From: Apricaphanius iberus
Lineage: Eukaryota > Chordata > Actinopteri > Cyprinodontiformes > Aphaniidae
Reading direction: 5' to 3'
Assembly: GCA_028564705.1 (NCBI GenBank)
Contig: JAPXFQ010002128.1
Span: 930,001 to 994,000 of the forward strand
Length of the DNA stretch: 64,000 bases
This document shows, piece after piece, positions 33,504 to 46,200 of the stretch; positions within the stretch are counted from its first letter, which is position 1, and each line of letters begins with the position of its first letter. The position numbers and the translations under genes were made by a program. Under the pieces are notes generated by a model that saw only the letters and a program-made list of their open reading frames with translations, did no database searches and had not been told where the DNA came from.

Positions 33504-34783
33504 TTTAAAGGAGACATATTTGGAGAAGAAAAAAAAACCCTTTTCCTGGGATTTGGGGTGTTATTGTGTGTCTCTGGTACATATACATGCATACAAATCT
33601 GGGGGGGAAAAAAACATCCATGCTGTTTTGAGTGAGATAGGGTTTTCTTAATTGATCCTGCATTCAGTCTGTGATTGAGCTGTTCAAAATCTATCCGGCT
33701 TTCTAAATCACAAGCCGGAATATTGGAATATCCACACCTCCTCAGAGCGCTGTCTCCACCCACCAGGTACAACAGTAAACAAAAGTTACCATTCAGATTA
33801 TGGAATACCATGATTAAGCTCCACGCAAAATGCTCAGTTTTTTGCTGGTCAAAAGAGCTCATAACACTTTATCAGGTCCCAGTCGAAGATGACAGAAGAG
33901 CGGCATGGGTTGAATTTTATTTTTTACCTTAAGATGCTGGCGGTAAGGGCGGGAAAGACGGGAGATCTGCCACCGAACTGAGCTGCTGAAAACTGGGAAG
34001 AAGACGAGAGAGCTGCCACAGAAAAGCAGCATAGATTTACTTTATTTTTAATGCTAAGAAACTGGTGATTAGGGCGGAAAATACGGAGGACCTGCCGCCG
34101 CAAAGGGCTACTCAAACTCCGGGCGGAAGACGAGCCGCCAATGTGAGCTACTACAACCTGGGGGAAGACTGAGGATATGCAGCCGCACGGAGATCAAAGA
34201 GCGGGGTATCCATGGTGCTAGAGAGCTGGAGTCAGCGAGATCGAGCTGGAAGGCTTTAGAGTCGGCGCCTCAGGAGGATATCAGAGTGCAAGGTAAGCAG
34301 TTAAATATATTCTTCTAACTTTAAGTAATTTTTTCAATAACCATTCAGAAGTATCTTGCTAAATTTTCTGAGTATCGGGTTCACAGGAGATTTCCTTCCT
34401 AAGTGAGCAGATTCTGGTTCAAACATGTATGGTTAACCTACTTTTTTTGTATTTTTTTGCATGATTGAATATTTTTTTGTATGGTTGAACTACTTCAGCA
34501 GCCATGTCCGTAACTTTCACACATAGTGGTAACAGTCATTATGTGAGTGGTGGGCGTGAGTAAAGATTGTAGAAGGGTGTGGCCAAGTTAGCAGCAGCTC
34601 CTGTAATATGTAATGAGCAGTAGAAAACAGCATAATCTGCAAGGGGCTGAAGCAGAGGGTAATACAGGTTGGTAACAATTGCTTCCTACAAGCCATTTCC
34701 AGCAACCAACTTTAAAAACATGTTTTCTGGAACTCAGACCTATTTTAAATAGTAAAGAATTGTCATGATATGTCTCCTTTAAA
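33504..34783. mobile_element. 1.28-kb inverted-repeat element with internal tandem repeats
   Basis: The terminus TTTAAAGGAGACATAT at 33504 is repeated in reverse complement at the right end (to 34783). The interior (33928-34170) holds two to three diverged tandem modules of roughly 110 bases, each with a GGTAAGGGCGGGAAA- or GATTAGGGCGGAAAA-type start and an AAGACGAGAGAGC- or AAGACGAGCCGCC-type end. A splice-donor-like AAGGTAAGCAG lies at about 34290. No transposase frame is present. A clean target duplication could not be defined. The 221-codon minus-strand frame that spans the left half (33197-33862) has no domain and crosses two different repeats. Confidence 0.6.
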
Positions 34784-35736
34784 GTTTCCTCAATTGCCCT
34801 GTGTACACAGAAGACACCAGGCAGAGTTATGAGTTTACAGAGAGAAATATCGATGCAACACAATGTATGATGCGTTTCATAAAGCCACCAATGAAGGTGG
34901 ATCATGACTGATTTGAACAAGCAAAAGGCTTGATTTGTACTTGTCAGATTTTCAGAGCAGCAGCACAAAGAAAGATGAAACTGGGCACAGGAATCCTAGA
35001 ATTGAATTTACTACATTTTTTATCATCTTTAAAATGTCTCACTACCAACATGACACTTGAAGCAGCTGTATTTTTGAGGGCGTGCTGCAGCAATGCCTGC
35101 CTGTATGTTTTGCTCAATCAGGACATATTTACACCGCTATGTCCAGAATATTGATAAAATATGTCCCCTGAAGCTGCCGCTGGCTGATCCTACCAGTGTT
35201 CTGATTTATGTGCAAAATATTTTCTGTCTAAAATAAACAAACTCACACTAAATGAATTGCTCATGCACAGCCCCTGTCACTTACTCTCCTAGTCTGTGTG
35301 GTCACTTGCACATTACAGACCCACCACCTATATTGTACAGCTTTTTCTACAAGAACCATTTTCAAGCATGTTATGTAAATTAGACAATTAAAAGTATGAA
35401 AAAATGGATGGGGGTCGGAGAGATTGGAGGAAATTTATCGTCCTTTTATCGTTAGACTGCTCAGTATATGGTGATCTTGATTTGAGGCCATATTGCTCAG
35501 CCCCATTTTGCAGTTCAAGTTATATAACTGAAATGCAAAAATATGGACCTAAAATGAAGATTATGAGGTGGGTAGAGTATTCAAAATATTTCAATTAAGA
35601 AGTAGCCATCCAAAAAATTATTCAAGAGTAAAAAAAGTAAAGCTCCTTGAAAGGTTAGTCAAGTACTGACTGATTACATACAATATGAAATCAGCTTGAC
35701 ATTTCAAACGTGTAATTTAGTTAACTTAGGAGCAGG
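34784..35736. other. Unassigned
   Basis: No gene or element recognised. Confidence 0.4.
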
Positions 35737-35744
35737 CTAGATAC

Positions 35745-36433
35745 TAGGGGTGCACCTATCCGACTTTTTCAGTCCCAATACTAATACCTGGGCTTTGTGT
35801 TTCTGTCGATAACCGATACCGATCATATACTATTGTTGAATTAATAAACTGTATAACTTCCACCCTATACCTTTCTTGAAGAGACTAAAGGCACCAGACT
35901 TTACTAACTAAACATAACTAAGACAAAATAACAGATGTTCAATATAAAATTACCACAAAAAAAATTTGAAGTGAAAAATGAATCTTTTTGTGAATTGATT
36001 GCAGATTTTCCAAATAATGAGAATCTGTTCATGGTATCAGTTAAGTTTAACCGATACATGTACATTAGATCCCTGATTCTCAAACTGTGGTACACATGCC
36101 ACTAGTGGTACTCAAGCTCTCCCTAGTGGTACTTGGAGGAAAGTTCTAAATAGTTTTTGAAAATAAAAGAAATTCAAAAATGTATAATTCACACACAGTA
36201 TGGCTGTGGCTCCCAACAATTATGAATAAATAATCTTTTTCAGGAGTAATTAAGCCCCCTTTGTTAATTGCTTATAGTCCAAAGGGTAAGCCTTCTCTAC
36301 TGTATGTTTGGGTTGGTCTTAATAGTGGTACTTGGAGCGCTCGACATTTTCTCAGGTGACACACACTGTAAAAAGTTTGAGAAATACTGCATTAGATGCT
36401 ATCGAGGCTGATTCCAGTATCAATACATCCCTA
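35745..36433. mobile_element. hAT-type non-autonomous element (outer), 8-bp duplication CTAGATAC
   Basis: Termini TAGGGGTGCACCTATCCGAC (left) and the inverse of ATACATCCCTA (right) are flanked by exact CTAGATAC copies at 35737-35744 and 36434-36441. An 8-bp duplication and TAGGG-type ends fit the hAT superfamily. Subterminal words GATAACCGATACCGAT lie near 35808. The element is interrupted by a second element at 36071-36389. No coding region. Confidence 0.8.
36071..36389. mobile_element. hAT-type MITE nested in the outer hAT element, 8-bp duplication CATTAGAT
   Basis: Left end CCCTGATTCTCAAACTGTGG and right end (inverse CAGTATTTCTCAAACTTTTT) are flanked by exact CATTAGAT copies at 36063-36070 and 36390-36397. 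The TTCTCAAACT core of the termini is typical of hAT elements. Length 319 bp, non-coding. Removing it and one duplication restores continuity of the host element. Confidence 0.85.
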
Positions 36434-36441
36434 CTAGATAC

Positions 36442-36868
36442 CATTTTGATATTGAAAAGAATGTATGCTGACCTACAGTTCTTGTTTAGTCCAACTTTCT
36501 CCATTAAAACTGGAATAGAAACCCTAACAAATCCGTGACTTGAACAGAGTGTGTACCAAAGTCAATAAACTGCCCGGTCTCCTGGTTACAACTTGCTTTC
36601 TAAGCTGGGCATAGCAGTCTCTGTGGGTGGGCACGCAGCTCTGCAATATTACGTGAACATCGGGGGCATTTTCTTTGGATTGGCAAACCGGGGCGTGTGT
36701 TTTAACTACAGAAAAAAAAAAAATATATATCACTTCTGAGCCTCCCTGTAAGGTCTATTCAAGGGTTCTGGAGGAAGTTTTTTTTTTTTTTTCTAAATCC
36801 ATTTTTTAATGAGAGTTTATACAAGCATTTGGAAGTTTACTAAATTCTATCTACAAATAGTATTGCCC
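36442..36868. other. Region downstream of figla; possible poly(A) signal
   Basis: On the minus strand an ATTAAA lies at 36805-36810, about 60 bases beyond the putative figla stop at 36869, followed by an A-rich tract (T run on the plus strand, 36777-36792). It could be the figla 3' end. Confidence 0.4.
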
Positions 36869-37899
36869 TTATCCAGAAAGTTTTTCAGTTAAAAAGAAAT
36901 TTGTAATACAAGAACTCATCCCAGCTTTTATCAATTCTCTGCCAGCCATCAATAAATGGGAAATAATTACCGAAGCTTGATCGGGTGCAACTTGAATGAT
37001 GAACTGGTATGCAGGCATTACACAGTGTTGCAACACCAGTCTGGGCATTTCACTGTTCTCTGTTGCCGGTTCCGGGAGCAAAGTGAAGCCATCTTCCAGG
37101 TGATCATCTATGTTCAGCAGCTTCCAGAGAAAAAAAATAAATAAATAAAGTTTGTTATTTCACGAGTTCTCTTGTTTAAAGGTAAAAATTACGTCTTAAA
37201 TTTGAAAGGATGTCTAAGACAAACATTTGCCATTTGACTAGACCATTGTCTTGTAATTCGATTGGGAAAAGACATAAATATCGGAATCTGTTCAGATTAA
37301 ATATTGAATACATTGAATAAGGGAATGAATACAAAAATGTGGAAGGGAATACGTAGATGTGTAAACAACTGGGAAATCAATTATTTATTTCAAATGCATT
37401 TCGAGATTTATTCATTTTCAAGTGTACATACATACGTATTTATCTATTGTCAATTTTGGCACAGATTATCCTCTATATACTTGACAATCCAGGCTCAATT
37501 TCCCCAGATTCGGTTCCACCATGCTAATTCACCATGGCAACATATGCTTTTAGACAAGCCTGCTCCTAGGCAGGCTAGATGTGAGGCTTATTTTAGCTTG
37601 ATTATATGACTGGACAATGCATGTAACGACACTGCGATGCCAGTATTCCACCGCTGTTCTCTCCGTCTCCACACCCACCCTCAAATATAAAGCTATTAAA
37701 GTGGTTGCAGCAGCTGCAGTTTTCTTTTCGGTGGTTAAATTATACAATAGAATGTACATTTTATCTTTTAAATATAGTTCTAATTAGATTTTACTTTAAC
37801 CATTCTGAAGAGTTGTGTATTCAATATTTAGTTTCTGCCTGAAACTTTTTGTTACACACGTCGCTACCTGACACTGAGCATAATTAATAATTAGCCTAC

Positions 37900-37942
<43 letters not shown>

Positions 37943-40900
37943 CCCAAAAAAACATAAATCATACCATCTTTTTTTTTTTTTTTCTATTTTTATTTTTTTT
38001 TTTTTTTTTAACGTGTCCTGTCTAGCAGTATGCTACTCAGAATTGGTGTCTGAGTACCAAGTACAAGCCCAACAGTTTTACTTTCCCAAGCAGAGTATTA
38101 CAGCTTCGCTGTAGTACGCCACTTGATGTATATGTATGAAAAATCTTTATTAGTGATTACTGTGGGTTCAATTTCCTGACGTCATGGACATTAAACTGAG
38201 ACAAGAAGGGAGAAAGGAATCATACCATCTAAATGTGGGTTAAATAGCTTCATAGTACCTTGCAACTAGTAAAACAATATACAGTGCATCCGGGAAGTAT
38301 TCACAGCGCTTCCTTTCCCCCCCCCCCCCATTTTTTTATGTTAAAGCCTCATTCCAAAAAGGATTAAATTAATGTTTTTCCATAAAATTCAACACACAAC
38401 ACCCCATAGTGATAATGTGAAAAAATGTATTCTAAATTGTTGCAAATTTATCAAAAATAAAAAACTTGAGAAACTACATGTACATAAGTATTCACCGCCT
38501 TTGATGTGAGGCTCAGAATTGAGCTGAGGTGCAGTCTGTTTCCACTGATCATCCTTGAGGTGTTTCAGCAGATAAATTAGAGTCCACCTGTGGTAAATTA
38601 AGTTGATTGGAAATTATTTGGAAAGGCACACACCTGCCTATATAAGGCCCCTGGGTTGACTGTGCATGTCAAAGCACAAACCAAGCATGAAGACAAAGGA
38701 ATTGAGTTTAGTCCTCTGAGACAGGAATGTCTAGAGGCACAAGGCTGGGGAAGGTTACAGAAAAATTTCTGCTGCTTTGAAAGTTCCAATGAGCACTGTG
38801 GCCTCAATCATCCGTAAGTGGAAGAGGTTTGGAACCAGCAAGACTCTTCCTAGAGCTGGCCGGCCTTCTAAGCTGAGTGAACGGGGGGAGAAGGGCCTTG
38901 GTCAGAGTGGTGACCAATAACGCGATTGTCACTTTGTCAGAGCTCCAGCATTCCTCTGTGCAGAAAGGAGAACCTTCCAGAAGGACAACCATCTCTGCAG
39001 CAATCCACCAATCAGGCCTGTATGGTTGAGTGTCCAGACGGAAGTCACTCCTTAGTAAAAGGCACATGGCAGCCCGCCTGGAGTTTGCTAAAAGGCACCT
39101 TAGGGACTCTCAGACAATGAGAAACAAAACCCTCTGGTCTACTGAGACAAAAATTGAACTCTTTGGAGTGAAGGCTAGGCATTACGTTTGGAGAAAAATC
39201 AGGCACCGCTCATCACAGGGCCAATACCATCCCTACAGTGAAGCATGGTGGTGGCAGCATCATGCTGTGGGGATGTATTTCGGCGGCAGGAACTGGAAGA
39301 CTAGTCAGGATAGAGGGAAAGATGAATGCAGCAATGTACAGAGACACCCTGGATGAAAACCTTCTCCAAAGCGCTCTTGACCTCAGACTGGGGCGACGGT
39401 TCACCTTTCAGCAGGACAATATCCCTAAGCACACAGAAAAAATATCGAAGGAGTGGCTACAGAACAACTCTGTGAATATCCTCGAGTGGCCCAGCCAGAG
39501 CCCAGACCTAAACCCAATTGAACATCTCTGGAGAGATCTGAAAATGGCTGTGCACTGACGCTTTGCATCCAACCTGATGGAGCACGAGAGGTACTGGAAT
39601 GGGCAAAACTACCCAAAGATAGGTGTGCCAAGCTTGCGGCATCATATTCAAAACAACTTGAGGCTGTAATTGCTGCCAAAGGGTCATGAACAAAGTACTG
39701 AGAAAATGCTGTGAATACTAGGTTTTTTTATTTTTAATAAATTTGCAACAATCTAAACATTTTTTTACATTGTCATTATGGGGTGTTGTGTGTTGAATTT
39801 TAAGGAAAAATATGAATTTAATCCATTTTGTTATAAGGCTGTAACATTAAAAAATGTGTAAAAAATTAAGCGCTGTGAATACTTTCCGGATGCACTGTAC
39901 ACATGTAAATTAAAACTGTTGATGTAAATTTACATTTTGAAGACATGAAACTGTTCTTATTTGATTGTTAAATATCTTTACAAGTTCTAACACGTTTGAC
40001 CTGTCAGCCATTGTCTGTCATGTTATTCTCTGGTTTTAATAATTCACAACAGCCTCCAGATTATTTTACCCTACCCAACTAGGTAATATAAGAGCGGCAT
40101 AATGTCTGTGAAACAAGGAAGGCACTTTTTCCCCCTCAGATTGTAAAAATGTCAAGATTAGAGCTTTAAATTGTAGAAAGAATCAGACCCAGCTGTCTCC
40201 AGCAGAGTGGTAAGTTATTTGAACAAAGAATTAACTTTACCATCAGCAAAAGACAGCTATTACATTGGCAAACAGCTACACATGGTTTTTGTAGCATCAA
40301 AATTCAAGATTAGTTCAAACTACCTCTCAGAAGTGCAACAGTGAAAATAAAAACACTCACATCATCCATTCTCCATAATTCACTGCCTAGGCCTTCAGTC
40401 TGACTGTAAGTGATTGCATTCTTTAGGAAATCAGTCCTCGTGCCATCATTCTAGGAAAAATACATTTCAGAATGAGTCACTGTCCTGTCCTTGGAAACAA
40501 CAAATATAAAGTAAGCATAATTGAATCAAGTACTTACATTTTCAGTATCATGCAAAACAGCAAGGAGGAGTCTAATGTATTCAGTGGCTGCTTTAAGTGT
40601 GTCCACTTTACTAGGCTTTCGGTCTGGCCGCATCAGCGGAACCATGCGTTTTAAGCGGGAGAACATGGCATTAAGGTTCCTGATCTGCATAGAAAAGGAG
40701 GCCAAAGTCATTTCTTAAATTAATGGGACATTAAGGATCTACAGGAACGAGATGAAGCTGAACATTTGTACTAAGCATAAAACTAACATTATTTCACAGT
40801 TTCTTAAAGCTAAGACACCTAAACTACAGTGCATATAATTTTAAGTAGAGCATATGTAATTGATCAAAATTGACTACACAGTTTGACGTTCAGTTTTAGT

Positions 40901-43264
40901 TTATTCCAAAAGTACATCTCAGTAATACACAAACTTTCACAACAGGAAGCATCTGAAACAAGCAAACTTATTGGAAAGCTTCTTGGTTTACAGTTTTGAC
41001 CAGACATTAACATACACTAATCACTGACAAGAGTAGCAGTGCATTTTAAAACTGTGGAATGACAACACAATATACCCATTTATTAAAATGTGCATGTCTT
41101 GAGTTGATGAAAAGCATGTTTCAGTCAACATAAAGTGATTTGACATGACTGGCTTTGGAAAAACCATTCCAGAAGATTAAAGTTAGTCTGTTTTACATGT
41201 CCCTAAACCAGATGTGATTCATGTCCAGGAACATAAAATGGTGTCTAAAATTTTGTTAGCGAGCTGCTTATTTATGGGGGGAAATTCAGGGTTTTGGATG
41301 TGAACCTCCATTATTCCATTCACTTGGGAAAAGTACTAGTACCTACATTTCTAGCTGTTACAGTTTTCCTGCATAGAAAGGCTTTAAGTCAAAGGCCTTT
41401 GTATAATTTTGATCGTAAATGGATTAGAACTGTTTTTGACAATTTAAACCATTTTAAATTGTATGTGGAAAAATTATTCTACCATGAAATAGTGCTTTAT
41501 ATATATTAACACTCCACTTTAATAACTATAAAGAGTACATGAGGAGCATATCTAACTTTTAAATAACATAGGCAGAAATTTAATACTGGGTCCAATTCAA
41601 GTAAAGTCCATTACAAAGAAACCACGACCCATTTATTCATCCTTGAGTCCTTCAAACTGAATCGTACAGCCCATTTAAATGTAGTGTATCAACTTATTCA
41701 CACAGTAATGTTAAATGATCTGTCCTAAGAGATATTAAGAAAAATAGGGCTGGGCGATATAAAACGTGTATCGTTTTATATGATTCTCTACCGTTGAAGA
41801 TATGGTAGGGTTTTACGGCAGTAAATTACATCAAGATGCACCTTATGACATTCCTGTGCCTGCTGCAATACATGAAAAAAAAAAAAGAAGAAAAAAAACA
41901 GGAAGGAAGACAGTAACCAACACATTTCAGACCAGGGATCTAAACAAGATTATCAAACAACCCAACGTTGGTCTCCCCATGTCTCCCCTCTCCTCCCGAT
42001 GTGCAGCTTTAGCAGAAAAAAGCATCTCTCAGACAAAAAGACACTGCTCTAAAAGCCGTTTCGTTTGCTAGCAACACATCAGTGGTGTGCTACATTGTGT
42101 CTATCTGGAGTTTATGAGAGTTTATCAGAGCTTACGTCGCGACTCGACACTGCTTTTGCTCAACGACTCCCTCTGTATTCATTGTTGTGGTTTATGAGCA
42201 GCTGATAAAATACATGCGTAGCGTTGGAGTCCGTTGGTCGGACCGGGAGCTAGTAAACTTTATAAACAACTGTTGTCTGAGCTGTGTCGGTCTTCTTATA
42301 TCCAAACGGCATCGTTAACCAAAGCTTGACTTTTTTCGTAATCCTACTATTTGGGAACCAGGCCCTAAACCTAACGTGATCCATCTGTTTAACATTTACG
42401 AGCAGCAGCTGCCTCGCGTGTGAGTGGAGTTGAAACACATCTTGGGGGGGCAAATATCGACATAACACCCCTCTTTTACATAGACACGCGGATATTGAAA
42501 AAATAAATAAAAACGAGAGAGCTACTGCCAAAACGTGCAGTAAAGTTAAGAAAATGAGTGGCAGCAGGTATCACGGCAAAATGTGGATGAATTTCAAATA
42601 ATGTGTTTAATTCAAAGGCAGAGTGTAGAGCTGAGCCGCTCTCCTAAAACATTACCAATATCTATAACCCCCGCAGATGGAAGATCATGATTAGTCTGGG
42701 TGGTGTTATTGTCATCTATCATTTAAAACTGCATTTCCACATGGTAAGTTTCTATAAACTATTCATTATATAAATTAACAGAAAAATTGCTATATCGCGA
42801 AGCGTATCATCGGGATTTAAACATTTGGCACATCACCCAGCCCTAAACACAAATATTTAAAAAAAAACGCAATTTATTTTCAAATGGGAGAGAGAGTCTT
42901 CAGCTCAGAAGCTTTTGAGAGTTTACTAGTCAGTAACTATTCAGGTTAAAGGACAAAAACTAAAAAGATATTCTGAACCCCTTTTCAGAATGACGTTTTC
43001 CAGGGATGTGCAAGCTACAACTTAGAGGTACAGCTCAACATCTATGAACGTTATTGTTGGTTCGAAGTATGAACTCCCACCGTATGTTTCTTGAATGGAC
43101 TTCAGTACACAATTCTGTGTGCACTTTTCCTGCCAAACGTTCCAACGTACAAATATTTCGATTTCCATTTGGTGTAAGTATTAATCATCAGGAGTAACAG
43201 AAACAAACACCTAAATTATATAGAATCTTAAAACCCATCTTTAGAAATCACTTGCCTACACACA

Positions 43265-43299
<35 letters not shown>

Positions 43300-46200
43300 C
43301 ATTACTGGCAGGTTTGGATGCCAACAAAAAAACATAAAGGTAAAATACTCTTAGTAAATACCTTTAGATTTGAGTGAAATACAGTTTTACAGTTTTACCC
43401 TGTGTTAATATGGTCAAACATCATACATAATACTTACTGTTTACACTAAAATTGTCAAACACCTTGAGTTAGTACTTCTACCGGAAAATACCTTAAATTT
43501 GCAAATGGATTAAAGAATTATTTGCAAAACTGCTGTCCAACACCTTAAACTTGTGAATATTGTAACATCTGCCAGATTTACAAACTGCAAGGTTTGGAGA
43601 GACACTCAACTAAAATTGCCTTGCAGCAGATATACAATTGATTGTAATAGTGGGGAATAAGGTCTTTCTCCGGACTCACACACCTCAAGACTCTAAAGCC
43701 AGAAAAAGCTATTCAATTTTTCACATTTTTTTTTATTGGTTCATTTCAAAACCTACATTTCATCCACATGCTTACAGACCACAATATGATATTACAATGA
43801 ACAGTCCCGGTATGCGTCGTTCCTGCTATATACTCTACCGTTCAAAAGTTTGGGGTCACATTGAAATGTCCTTATTTTTGAAGGAAAAGAACTGTACTTT
43901 TCAATGAAGATAACTTTAAACTAGTCTTAACTTTAAATAAACACACGCTATACATTGCTAATGTGGTAAATGACTATTCTAGCTGCAAATGTCTGGTTTT
44001 TGGTGCAATATCTACATAGGTGTATAGAGGCCCATTTCCAGCAACTATCACTCCAGTGTTCTAATGGTACAATGTGTTTGCTCATTGGCTCAGAAGGCTA
44101 ATTGATGATTAGAAAACCCTTGTGCAATCATGTTCACACATCTGAAAACAGTTTAGCTCGGTACAGAAGCTACAAAACTGACCTTCCTTTGAGCAGATTG
44201 AGTTTCTGGAGCATCACATTTGTGGGGTCAATTAAACACTCAAAATGGCCAGAAAAAGAGAACTTTCATCTGAAACTCGACAGTCTATTCTTGTTCTTAG
44301 AAATGAAGGCTATTCCATGCGAGAAATTGCTAAGAAATTGAAGATTTCCTACAACGGTGTGTACTACTCCCTTCAGAGGACAGCACAAACAGGCTCTAAC
44401 CAGAGTAGAAAAAGAAGTGGGAGGCCGCGTTGCACAACTGAGCAAGAAGATAAGTACATTAGAGTCTCTAGTTTGAGAAACAGACGCCTCACAGGTCCCC
44501 AACTGGCATCTTCATTAAATAGTACCCGCAAAACACCAGTGTCAACATCTACAGTGAAGAGGCGGCTGCGGGATTCTGGGCTTCAGGGCAGAGTGGCAAA
44601 GAAAAAGCCATATCTGAGACTGGCCAATAAAAGAAAAAGATTAAGATGGGCAAAAGAACACAGACATTGGACAGAGGAAGACTGGAAAAAAGTGCTGTGG
44701 ACGGATGAATCCAAGTTTGAGGTGTTTGGATCACAAAGAAGAACGTTTGTGAGACGCAGAACAACTGAAAAGATGCTGGAAGAATGCCTGACGCCATCTG
44801 TTAAGCATGGTGGAGGTAATGTGATGGTCTGGGGTTGCTTTGGTGCTGGTAAGGTGGGAGATTTGTACAGGGTAAAAGGGATTCTGAATAAGGAAGGCTA
44901 TCACTCCATTTTGCAACGCCAATGCCATACCCAGTGGACAGCGCTTGATTGGAGCCAATTTCATCCTACAACAGGACAATGACCCAAAACACACCTTGAA
45001 ATTGTGCAAGAACTATTTAGAGAAGAAGCAGGCAGCTGGTATTCTATCGGTAATGGAGTGGCCAGCGCAGTCACCAGATTTGAACCCCGTTGAGCTGTTG
45101 TGGGAGCAGCTTGACCGTATGGTACGCAAGAAGTGCCCATCCAACCAATCCAAATTGTGGGAGCTGCTTCTAGAAGCGTGGGGTGCAATTTCTCCAGATT
45201 ACCTCAACAAATTAACAGCTAGAATGCCAAAGGTCTGCAATGCTGTAATTGCTGCAAATGGAGGATTCTTTGACGAAAGCAAAGTTTAATGTAAAAACAA
45301 TCTTATTTCAAATAAAAATCATTATTTCTAACCTTGTCAATGTCTTGACTCTATTTTTCATTCATTTCACAACGTATGGTGGTGAATAAGTGTGACTTTT
45401 CATGGAAAAAACAAACTTGTTTGGGTGACCCCAAACTTTTGAACGGTAGTGTAGCTAAAACAACAAATTAAATATATTATAAAAGGGAACTAAGGGAAGA
45501 CAAAAAAAAATCCATAGATTTACAACACAAAATGGCCTTACTTTCCCATAAATTACTACAATTTATGTGAGACATATTCCTCTGGTTTTCTTCAGAGATC
45601 TATTTTGTTCCAGCCTTCCCCACCCTCTTTTATAACAGTCTTTTGATAAACGAACTGTACTCATTAACACCACCCTTTCTGGTACCTTTCTGGCAACTTT
45701 TTTGAACAGACAAATATTTCTTGCGCTCCATAAAGCGCAATTTATTATTTTCCACCAACATATTTCTTTGTTTCCCCAATATATTTTCATAATTCCATAA
45801 GCTACCTTCTCATATGATAAGTCACATTTATTCAATTTAAGCATAATTTCAATGATGCTCTCACTTTGAAGGGCGACTGTGGCTCAGTGGTAGAGTAGTT
45901 GGCTTGCAATCGGAGGGTCGTAGGTTCGATTCCAGCTTCCTCCAGTCACATGTCGATGTGCCCCTGGGCAAGGCACTTAACCCCCAAATTCTACATTGTC
46001 CTACCGAGCCATGTTGGGTGTCGGTGTATGAATGCGAGGGTGATTGGGTGAATGCGGCTTCAATGTAAAGCGCTTTGAGTGGTCAGTAAGACTAGAAAAG
46101 CGCTATATAAGTCCAGTCCATTTACTTTTTTAACCAAGGAACATTCCCAAAACATGTGTTTCACAGTCTCGTCGTCTCCATATCTCAACATATCTTAACC

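Larger units (their letters stand above)
37121..40360 (-). other. figla: figla intron 3
   Basis: Carries an inverted copy of a retroelement 3' end (38020-38205) next to poly-A and poly-T tracts, and a 1.6-kb Tc1-like element in the opposite orientation to the gene (38282-39897). Confidence 0.75.

Noticed and set aside
33197..33862. 221-codon minus-strand open frame, one of the longest in the window
   Set aside because: It crosses the boundary between a SINE-like repeat (33215-33450) and an inverted-repeat element (starting 33504), has no recognisable domain, and includes sequence known to me as repeat on the other strand.
45871..45945. Possible tRNA gene
   Set aside because: A and B boxes are good, but the acceptor and anticodon stems do not fold and the sequence continues into a SINE body shared with 16240.
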